Assembly (NCBI GenBank): GCA_964388085.1 | Contig: CAYLZW010000383.1 | Coordinates: forward strand, 1 to 5,223 | Reading direction: 5' to 3' | DNA: 5,223 bases | From: CAYLZW01 sp964388085 | Lineage (GTDB): Bacteria > Myxococcota > UBA727 > CAYLZW01 | Part shown: in pieces, positions 1 to 4,668 of the stretch | How the letters are laid out: every line of letters begins with the position of its first letter | Numbering within the stretch: the stretch's first letter is position 1 | Notes under the pieces: model-generated | The model's input: only the letters and a program-made list of their open reading frames with translations | Databases searched by the model: none | What the model was told of the DNA's origin: nothing | Translations under genes and position numbers: made by a program

Positions 1-1
1 C

Positions 2-331
2 TTCGGCGACAAGATCTCGCGCTGCTGGAAGCAGGTGACGAAGTTCCACGCGGCCGCCGGCGCCTCCGGCGGGCAGGCGGTGAACGTCGGCGCGCTCGTC
101 GACGGCGGCGGGGCAGCGGCGGCCGCGGCCGCGCCTCCTTCGCACGCCGTGCGCGAGGAGGGGTACCGCCGCGACGGGCCCGCGGGTGACGTCGTCGTGC
201 GCGGGACGCCGGTACAGGAGGCGCCGTCGCTCGACGTGTCCCTGGCCGGCAGCGCCGTCATCGGCGGCGTGTCTCGGCCGGTGATTCACGACGAGCGCGG
301 CGTGCGCATCGCGCGCGAGACCGAGGACTGA
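2..331 (+). CDS. C-terminal end of an unrecognised protein, Ala-rich linker (5' truncated)
   Basis: An open frame runs from the left window edge (first full codon at base 2) to a TGA at 329-331, giving about 109 residues of a protein whose start lies outside the window. The visible part begins FGDKISRCWKQVTKFH. It continues through a Gly/Ala-rich stretch with a run of seven alanines and a Pro-Pro, then ends in a roughly 60-residue valine-rich tail finishing in RETED. I do not recognise a family from this tail. It does not look like the end of an ATP-grasp domain or of cyanophycinase, although the part that would decide this is missing. The GTG at base 35 is an in-frame internal codon, not a start, because the frame is open upstream of it. 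The stop overlaps the start of the next gene by one base (TGATG), so the two products are probably made together and may work together. The reading frame is well supported; the function is unknown. Confidence 0.7.
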   Translation, partial: FGDKISRCWKQVTKFHAAAGASGGQAVNVGALVDGGGAAAAAAAPPSHAVREEGYRRDGPAGDVVVRGTPVQEAPSLDVSLAGSAVIGGVSRPVIHDERGVRIARETED

Positions 332-2079
332 TGCACGTCCGCGACGCCCGCCGCTTGACGGGAAAGAACCTCTGGATCGCCGGCGCCGGGGCCGCGCTCG
401 AGGTCGTGCTCGACGACGACGATGATGGAGAGGCGCTGATCGCGGCCGTGCGGCGGCAGGTGGCGGCGCTGTTCGCGCGGGTCGGCCTCGGGGGGGAGGG
501 GCTCGTGATCCGGCGGCACGCGGCGGGGTTTTCGGTCGCTGTGCCGCTTGGGATTGACGCGCTTTATGCCGGGGTCTCGGCGCTCGAGCGGGCGTTGGAG
601 CTGGCGATCGCGGGCCTCACGGCGACGGCGGAGCCGAATGACGGCGGCGGCGACGGCGACGTGGTTCCTTCGCTGCTCGATGAGATCGCTCGGGAGCGGA
701 ACCCGGCGTTGCTGGAGCTGCTCTCGGCCGCGCGCGAGCGTCAGGTGCCCGCGCTGTGGGACGACGACGAGGTGTCCTTGGGGCTCGGGGAGCGCTCGCG
801 GACGTTCGCGGTGCGCGAGCTGCCCGCAATCGACGACGTGCCTTGGAGCGATCTCGGGGCCATCCCGGTCGCGCTGGTCACCGGCACCAACGGCAAGACG
901 ACGACGACGCGCTTCGTCGCGCGCATGATCGGGGCGGCCGGGCTGGTCGCGGGCCACACCTCGACGGACGGGCTCGTGGTCGGCGCTGACGTCGTGGACG
1001 GCGGCGACTGGTCCGGCCCGGGCGGGGCGCGCATGCTGCTGCGGCACCGCGCGGTCCAGGCGGCGGTGCTCGAGACCGCCCGCGGGGGCATGCTGCGTCG
1101 CGGGCTCGCGCTCGATCGCGCCGACGTCGCGCTCGTCACGAACGTCGGGGACGATCACCTCGGCGAGTACGGCGTGCACGATCTCGCCGCCATGACCGAC
1201 GTGAAGCTGCTGGTCGCCCGCGCCCTCGACGACGGTGGCACCCTCGTGCTGAACGCCGATGACGTGCCTCTGGCCGCGCGCGGAATGGCCGCCGACGTAC
1301 GGGGGTCGGCTCGGGTGGTGCTGTTCTCGGCGAAGCCGCCCGCCGGCGTGACGGCCGCGCACGTCGAGGCCGGCGGGGTCGCGTGGTGCGCGATGGAGGG
1401 CTGCCTGGCCCGCGTCGACAACGGCGAGCAGCGAACGCTGCTGCGCATCGACGAGGTGCCGCTCAGCTACGGCGGCGCGGCGGCGCACAACGTCGAGAAC
1501 GCCCTCGCCGCCGCGGCGGTGGGGGACGCGCTCGGGCTGCCCTTCCACGCGCTCGCCGGCGGTCTGCGCGCCTTGCGCCCGACGCCGAAGGACAGCCCCG
1601 GTCGCAGCAATGTGCTCGTGAAGGGCGGCGTCCGCTTGCTGCTCGACTTCGCGCACAACGCCGCGGGCGTCGCCGTGACGATGGCGTTCCTGGCCGCTCT
1701 CCGAGCGAAGGACGACGCCCCGGGCCGCCTGATCGTCATCGTCGGCCAGGCCGGCGACCGCTCCGACGAGGAGGTGCGGGGGTTCGCTCGCGGCGTGCAC
1801 GCGGGCGGCGCCGACGTCGTCATCGCGCGCGATCTGAAGGGCTACTTGCGCGGCCGCGCGCCGGGGAAGACGCCGGCCCTGTTTCAGGACGAGCTGCTGC
1901 GGCTCGGCTTGCCCTCATCGGCCGTGCGCATCGCGGGAGATGACGTCGAAGCGCTCACCCTCGCGCTCGAGCTCGCCGCGCCGGGCGACACCGTCGCGCT
2001 GCTCGTACAGGTGGACGGCGAAGGCGTGCACGCGCTGTTACGGCGGCGTGGCTGGGCGCTCGATGAGGCGCTGGCCTAG
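331..2079 (+). CDS. Cyanophycin synthetase-like Mur ligase lacking the ATP-grasp domain
   Basis: This 582-residue protein is an ATP-dependent amide ligase of the Mur ligase superfamily, closest by motif to the C-terminal half of cyanophycin synthetase (CphA), which adds arginine to an aspartate side chain. Visible motifs: P-loop GTNGKTTTTR at 185-194, STDG at 211-214, ETARGGMLRRGL at 248-259, TNVGDDHLG at 270-278, K292 in a position fitting the carbamylated lysine of Mur enzymes, NADD at 308-311, PGR at 423-425, DFAHNAAG at 439-446 and GQAGDR at 472-477. Residues 8-30 (RLTGKNLW...) and about 113-165 (NPALLELLSAARERQVP, then SLGLG) resemble the CphA N-terminal domain. CphA normally has an ATP-grasp domain of roughly 300 residues next; here the P-loop follows within about 25 residues, so that domain seems absent. 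The ATG start overlaps the upstream stop, with GAGGA at 323-327. The substrate cannot be told from sequence; cyanophycin synthesis by this protein alone is unlikely. Confidence 0.9.
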   Translation: MHVRDARRLTGKNLWIAGAGAALEVVLDDDDDGEALIAAVRRQVAALFARVGLGGEGLVIRRHAAGFSVAVPLGIDALYAGVSALERALELAIAGLTATAEPNDGGGDGDVVPSLLDEIARERNPALLELLSAARERQVPALWDDDEVSLGLGERSRTFAVRELPAIDDVPWSDLGAIPVALVTGTNGKTTTTRFVARMIGAAGLVAGHTSTDGLVVGADVVDGGDWSGPGGARMLLRHRAVQAAVLETARGGMLRRGLALDRADVALVTNVGDDHLGEYGVHDLAAMTDVKLLVARALDDGGTLVLNADDVPLAARGMAADVRGSARVVLFSAKPPAGVTAAHVEAGGVAWCAMEGCLARVDNGEQRTLLRIDEVPLSYGGAAAHNVENALAAAAVGDALGLPFHALAGGLRALRPTPKDSPGRSNVLVKGGVRLLLDFAHNAAGVAVTMAFLAALRAKDDAPGRLIVIVGQAGDRSDEEVRGFARGVHAGGADVVIARDLKGYLRGRAPGKTPALFQDELLRLGLPSSAVRIAGDDVEALTLALELAAPGDTVALLVQVDGEGVHALLRRRGWALDEALA

Positions 2080-2102
2080 GGCGTTCGGCGCGCGGCGTCT
2101 CG

Positions 2103-2182
2103 GACTCAATCAGAACGATACCGGTTCTCTCAATATGAGAGTGTTTTTATCTTGAAGTATCGCGCAGGCCGCAGAAGATAGC
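2103..2182 (+). promoter_or_regulatory. AT-rich intergenic segment, probable promoter region for yceI
   Basis: Bases 2101-2160 are about 62% A+T, in sharp contrast to the surrounding GC-rich coding sequence, as is common for promoter regions in such genomes. A TTGAAG at 2152-2157 resembles a sigma-70 -35 box, but the hexamer 17 bases further on (AAGATA, 2175-2180) is a poor -10 match. The pair TATCTT (2148-2153) and AAGATA (2175-2180) forms an inverted repeat around it. I infer that the promoter of the yceI gene lies here, but I cannot place the start point. The remaining bases up to 2230 show no other clear feature. Confidence 0.3.
2127..2148 (+). terminator. Small hairpin plus T-run after the Mur ligase gene (possible operator instead)
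   Basis: The perfect inverted repeat CTCTCA-ATA-TGAGAG (2127-2141) is followed two bases later by five Ts (2144-2148), the layout of an intrinsic terminator, 47 bases after the Mur ligase stop. The stem has only six pairs, three of them G-C, with a tight 3-base loop, so it would be weak. The same 15-base dyad could instead be a repressor site, since it sits in the AT-rich segment where a promoter for the following yceI gene would be expected. The sequence alone does not decide between the two. Confidence 0.45.
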
Positions 2183-2237
2183 GGCTCTCCGCGTTGGCCC
2201 GCGCCGTGCTTTGTCCTCCGGCGAGCCCACGGAAGGG

Positions 2238-2252
2238 CTCCTCGAACAGGAG
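2238..2252 (+). promoter_or_regulatory. Ribosome binding site of yceI inside a small hairpin
   Basis: AGGAGA at 2248-2253 is a strong Shine-Dalgarno sequence seven bases before the ATG at 2261 and supports that start. Its AGGAG core is exactly complementary to CTCCT at 2238-2242, with a five-base CGAAC loop. The messenger could therefore fold a 5-bp hairpin that hides the ribosome binding site. Whether this matters in the cell is not shown; a 5-bp stem is modest. Confidence 0.6.
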
Positions 2253-2260
2253 ACACGAAC

Positions 2261-2809
2261 ATGACGACCCAACGATGGGACATCGACAGCGGCCACTCGG
2301 GCATCCACTTCTCCGTGCGCCACATGGTGGTGGCGAAGGTGCGCGGCAAGTTCACGCGCTGGAGCGCCGACGTCGAGCTGCAGGGCGACGACCTCACGAC
2401 CGCGTCGGTGCAGGCCCGCATCGACACCTCGAGCATCGACACCGGCGTCGAGGACCGTGACACGCACCTCAAATCGGCGGACTTCTTCGACGTGGGCAGC
2501 TACCCGGAGATGACGTTCAAGACCAGGAGCATCGCGCGGCTCTCCGACGATCAGCTGCGCATGGTGGGCGACCTGACCATCCGTGACGTCACGCGCGAGG
2601 TGGTGCTCGACGTCGACTACCTCGGGGAGACGAAGGACCCCTGGGGCAACACGCGGGTGGGCCTCGCGGCGAAGGGCAAGCTCGACCGCAAGGACTTCGG
2701 CCTGACCTGGAACCAGCTGCTCGAGGCCGGCGGCGTCATGGTGGGCGACCGCATCGACATCGAGATCGAGCTGGAGGCGGTCAAGCAGTCCGCGGCGAAG
2801 GCCGCCTGA
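2261..2809 (+). CDS. yceI: YceI-family isoprenoid-binding protein, cytoplasmic form
   Basis: This 182-residue protein fits a single YceI domain over almost its whole length. The family forms a lipocalin-like beta-barrel, and structurally studied members hold a long isoprenoid chain, such as a polyprenyl pyrophosphate or quinone tail, inside it. Family landmarks visible here are WDIDSGHSGIHFSVRHM at 6-22, the DRDTHLKSADFFDVGSYP stretch at 65-82, GDLTIRDVTREV at 103-114, and RKDFGLTWN at 143-151. There is no signal peptide or lipobox at the N-terminus (MTTQRW), unlike E. coli YceI, which is exported, so this copy should act in the cytoplasm. The ATG is set by the AGGAGA site seven bases upstream. 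The gene precedes a qorB-type quinone reductase, with a strong inverted repeat between them, and a second YceI gene lies beyond. The family call is firm; the ligand and role are inferred. Confidence 0.95.
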   Translation: MTTQRWDIDSGHSGIHFSVRHMVVAKVRGKFTRWSADVELQGDDLTTASVQARIDTSSIDTGVEDRDTHLKSADFFDVGSYPEMTFKTRSIARLSDDQLRMVGDLTIRDVTREVVLDVDYLGETKDPWGNTRVGLAAKGKLDRKDFGLTWNQLLEAGGVMVGDRIDIEIELEAVKQSAAKAA

Positions 2810-2825
2810 GCTCGCCGCCCCGGAC

Positions 2826-2854
2826 GCTCACAGCTCCCCGCCGGAGCTGTGAGC
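2826..2854 (+). terminator. Perfect 12-bp stem-loop after yceI
   Basis: GCTCACAGCTCC (2826-2837) and its exact reverse complement GGAGCTGTGAGC (2843-2854) enclose a five-base loop CCGCC. The repeat starts 16 bases after the yceI stop. This is the strongest inverted repeat noticed in the window. The downstream bases are T-enriched (TCAGCTTCTTCATTCT) but contain no clean T-run, so termination may be partial. The hairpin could instead stabilise the 3' end of the yceI message while letting some transcription through to the next gene. Confidence 0.7.
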
Positions 2855-2884
2855 TCAGCTTCTTCATTCTCAAAGATATCGAAC

Positions 2885-2888
2885 GGAG
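2885..2888 (+). promoter_or_regulatory. Ribosome binding site fixing the qorB start
   Basis: GGAG lies five bases before the ATG at 2894. It decides between that ATG and an in-frame GTG at 2849. The GTG would place the start inside the right arm of the 2826-2854 hairpin and would add 15 residues (MSSASSFSKISNGEL) in front of the NAD(P)-binding strand, which the family does not have. Confidence 0.75.
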
Positions 2889-2893
2889 AACTC

Positions 2894-3745
2894 ATGATTG
2901 TCGTCACAGGGGCCACAGGCAAGCTGGGCCGTCACGTCCTCGAGCAGCTCTTGCAAAAGGTGCCCGCGAGCGAGCTGGCCGTCGCCGTCCGCAGCCCCGA
3001 GAAGGCCGCGGACCTGGCCGCGCGCGGGGTCAGCGTCCGCGCCGCGGACTACACGAAGCCCGACACGCTGCCGGGCGCGCTCGAGGGCGCCGACAAGCTG
3101 CTGCTCATCTCCGCCAGCGAGGTGGGGCAGCGCGTCAAGCAGCACCGCGTCGTCGTCGAGGCCGCCAAGCAGGCCGGGGTGAAGCTGCTCGCCTACACGA
3201 GCATCCTGCACGCGGACCGCTCGCACATCTCGCTCGCCGAGGAGCACCGGCAGACCGAAGAGATGATCCGCGCCTCGGGCTTGCCCTACGTATTCTTGCG
3301 CAACGGCTGGTACGTCGAGAACTACAGCGAGAACCTCGCGCCGGCGCTCGAGCACGGCGCGCTGCTCGGCGCCGCCAAGGACGGCCTCATCGCCGCCGCC
3401 ACGCGCGCGGACTTCGCGGCCGCCGCCGTGCGCGTGCTGACCGAGCCCGGGCACGAGAACAAGACGTACGAGCTCGCCGCGGACGTGCCGTTCACCATGA
3501 CCGAGCTGGCCGCCGAGGTCGCGCGCAAGAGCGGCCGCGCGGTCACCTACAAAGACATGTCCGCGAGCGAGTACAAGGGCGTGCTCCTCGGTGCGGGCGT
3601 CCCGGAGCCGATCGCGGACATGCTCGCAGACGCGGACGTCGCTATCGCTCGTGGCGACCTGAACGACGCCGGCGGCGATCTCTCGCGCCTGCTCGGGAGG
3701 CCGACCACGCCGTTCGTGCAGGCCATCGCCGCCGCGCTTGGCTGA
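2894..3745 (+). CDS. qorB: NAD(P)H:quinone oxidoreductase, QorB/YtfG type
   Basis: This 283-residue protein matches E. coli QorB (YtfG, 286 residues) along its whole length as I recall that sequence. It is a soluble atypical short-chain dehydrogenase of the NmrA-like group that uses NADPH to reduce quinones. The Rossmann nucleotide loop is GATGKLG at 6-12, and R33 in VRSPEKA sits where the NADP phosphate is usually bound. Other shared blocks are LLLISASEVGQR at 69-80, AYTSILHADRS at 100-110, LRNGWYVENY at 135-144, ATRADFAAAAVRV at 169-181, YELAADVPFTMTELA at 192-206, ADMLADADV at 241-249 and GRPTT at 268-272. The start at 2894 agrees with the E. coli N-terminus (MIAITGATG) and with the GGAG site. 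In E. coli the gene lies beside an HxlR-type regulator; none is present here. Instead it is flanked by two YceI genes in the same direction. Confidence 0.95.
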   Translation: MIVVTGATGKLGRHVLEQLLQKVPASELAVAVRSPEKAADLAARGVSVRAADYTKPDTLPGALEGADKLLLISASEVGQRVKQHRVVVEAAKQAGVKLLAYTSILHADRSHISLAEEHRQTEEMIRASGLPYVFLRNGWYVENYSENLAPALEHGALLGAAKDGLIAAATRADFAAAAVRVLTEPGHENKTYELAADVPFTMTELAAEVARKSGRAVTYKDMSASEYKGVLLGAGVPEPIADMLADADVAIARGDLNDAGGDLSRLLGRPTTPFVQAIAAALG

Positions 3746-3758
3746 GCTTCGGGCCGTG

Positions 3759-3780
3759 CCCGCGCGGCCTGTTCCGCGGG
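3759..3780 (+). other. GC-rich inverted repeat after qorB, doubtful terminator
   Basis: CCCGCG (3759-3764) and CGCGGG (3775-3780) can pair around a ten-base loop, 13 bases after the qorB stop. An alternative pairing, GGCCG (3752-3756) with CGGCC (3765-3769), competes with it. No T-run follows. Short GC stems arise often by chance in DNA this rich in GC, so this is only a possible transcription end. The rest of the 165-base gap up to 3910 is C/T-rich with no convincing promoter box. Confidence 0.2.
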
Positions 3781-3899
3781 ACATCCGTTGCGCGCCGCCT
3801 GGTCGACGCGCAGCGGTGTCCTGCTCTCGCTCTCGTTCCCTTGCCTCCGTCGCACCAGCGCTCTACCCGCGCCTCCCACGGCGCCTCTCACGACGCCAC

Positions 3900-3904
3900 A
3901 AGGA
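3900..3904 (+). promoter_or_regulatory. Ribosome binding site fixing the lipoprotein start
   Basis: AAGGA lies six bases before the ATG at 3911. It supports that ATG over the upstream in-frame TTG at 3788, which would add 41 residues in front of the lipoprotein signal and spoil it. Confidence 0.7.
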
Positions 3905-3910
3905 CATCCC

Positions 3911-4564
3911 ATGAAGTACACCGCGCTCGCCTCGTTCAGCCTTCCTCTCCTCGCGCTCTCGCTCGCGGGCTGCACCGATCCCGTCGGAGACGCCCCGCGC
4001 GCCACGGTGACGGCCACCCCCGAGACCGCCACGGCGGCTCCCCCGGAGCAGGCGCCCGAAGGCGCGCCCACCTACGTGTTCTCGCAGGACGGCTCGAAGA
4101 TCAGCTTCGTCGGCGCGAAGGTCACGAAGAAGCACGACGGCGGCTTCACGAAGTTCAAGGGCAGCATCGAGGCCCCGGGCGGCAAGGTCGAGGGCGCCAA
4201 GGTCGACGTCACCATCGACATGGCCTCGGTCTTCACCGACGTCGAGAAGCTCACCGGGCACCTGAAGAGCCCGGACTTCTTCGACGTGGCCAGCATCCCG
4301 ACGGCGCGCTTCGTCTCCTCCGCGATCAAGGCGAACGCCGACGGCACGAGCACCGTCACCGGCGATCTCACGCTGCACGGCGTGACCAAGCGCATCACCT
4401 TCCCGGCGAAGATCACGACCAGCGACAGCGGCGCCTCCGTCAGCGCCGAGTTCGGCATCAACCGCAAGGACTTCGGCATCGTCTACCCGGGCGCGCCGGA
4501 CGACCTCATCGCCGACGAGGTGCTCCTGAAGCTCGACGTGAACGCGCGGAAGGGCGGCGCCTGA
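3911..4564 (+). CDS. YceI-domain lipoprotein
   Basis: This 217-residue protein has a lipoprotein signal: a short charged start (MK), a hydrophobic core at about 5-18 and the lipobox LAGC at 18-21, predicting cleavage before C21 and lipid attachment. A low-complexity linker of about 30 residues, rich in Thr, Pro, Ala and Glu (22-53), follows. A YceI beta-barrel domain then runs from TYVFSQDGSKISFVG at 54-68 to the C-terminus. Family blocks seen are FTKFKGSIE at 79-87, HLKSPDFFDVASIPTARF at 117-134, GDLTLHGVTKRITFP at 151-165 and NRKDFGI at 184-190. It should therefore hold an isoprenoid or similar amphipathic ligand outside the cytoplasm, tethered to a membrane. Residue +2 after the cysteine is Thr, so an E. 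coli-type inner-membrane Asp signal is absent, but this rule may not apply in the host. It is a diverged paralogue of the cytoplasmic YceI encoded 1.1 kb upstream. The domain and anchoring are well supported; the ligand is inferred. Confidence 0.93.
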   Translation: MKYTALASFSLPLLALSLAGCTDPVGDAPRATVTATPETATAAPPEQAPEGAPTYVFSQDGSKISFVGAKVTKKHDGGFTKFKGSIEAPGGKVEGAKVDVTIDMASVFTDVEKLTGHLKSPDFFDVASIPTARFVSSAIKANADGTSTVTGDLTLHGVTKRITFPAKITTSDSGASVSAEFGINRKDFGIVYPGAPDDLIADEVLLKLDVNARKGGA

Positions 4565-4595
4565 GCCGAGGGCCGCGCGCGACGCGCTCTGGCGG

Positions 4596-4610
4596 CGAGC
4601 CTCGGGCTCG
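4596..4610. terminator. Hairpin between convergent genes, possible terminator
   Basis: CGAGCC (4596-4601) and GGCTCG (4605-4610) form a six-base stem with a TCG loop in the 93-base gap between the lipoprotein gene and the convergent pmbA, a natural place for termination in either direction. Neither side carries a T-run. Several other short GC stems can be drawn in this gap, for example CCCGTG (4623-4628) with CACGGG (4641-4646), so the exact structure is uncertain. Confidence 0.3.
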
Positions 4611-4642
4611 TGAGGTGGCGGTCCCGTGGGCCGCCGTCGTCA

Positions 4643-4668
4643 CGGGCTCGCTCTCGTTCAGGAGCCCG
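4643..4668 (-). other. Inverted repeat spanning the pmbA stop codon
   Basis: CGGGCTC (4643-4649) pairs exactly with GAGCCCG (4662-4668) around a 12-base loop that contains the pmbA stop codon (4658-4660). It may contribute to ending the pmbA message or to protecting its 3' end. With no T-run and a large loop, it could equally be chance in GC-rich DNA. Confidence 0.25.

Noticed and set aside
115..160. The alanine-coding GCG/GCC run in the first gene as a tandem DNA repeat
   Set aside because: It is in frame as an alanine-rich protein linker and shows no regular repeat unit, so it is best read as coding low complexity.
286..1800. A 504-codon minus-strand open frame opposite the Mur ligase gene
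   Set aside because: Its translation is Arg/His/Ala-rich with no family motifs, and it is fully antisense to a gene with intact Mur ligase motifs. Long antisense frames are expected in DNA with this GC bias.
2849..2893. GTG at 2849 as the start of qorB, adding 15 residues
   Set aside because: It lies within the right arm of a strong hairpin, has no ribosome binding site suited to it, and extends beyond the family N-terminus. The ATG at 2894 has GGAG at the right distance.
2870..3784. A 304-codon minus-strand open frame opposite qorB
   Set aside because: It is antisense to an end-to-end QorB match, and its composition (Arg, Gly, Val, His) is that of a shadow frame with no recognisable domain.
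3788..3910. Upstream TTG start for the YceI lipoprotein, adding 41 residues
   Set aside because: The extension would bury the lipoprotein signal inside the protein. The ATG at 3911 has AAGGA six bases upstream and gives a textbook lipobox.
3826..4659. A 13-base direct repeat CTCGCTCTCGTTC at 3826-3838 and 4647-4659 flanking the lipoprotein gene
   Set aside because: It is short and of low complexity (CTC/TCG-rich). A match of this length is not surprising in 5 kb of biased composition, and no mobile-element features accompany it.
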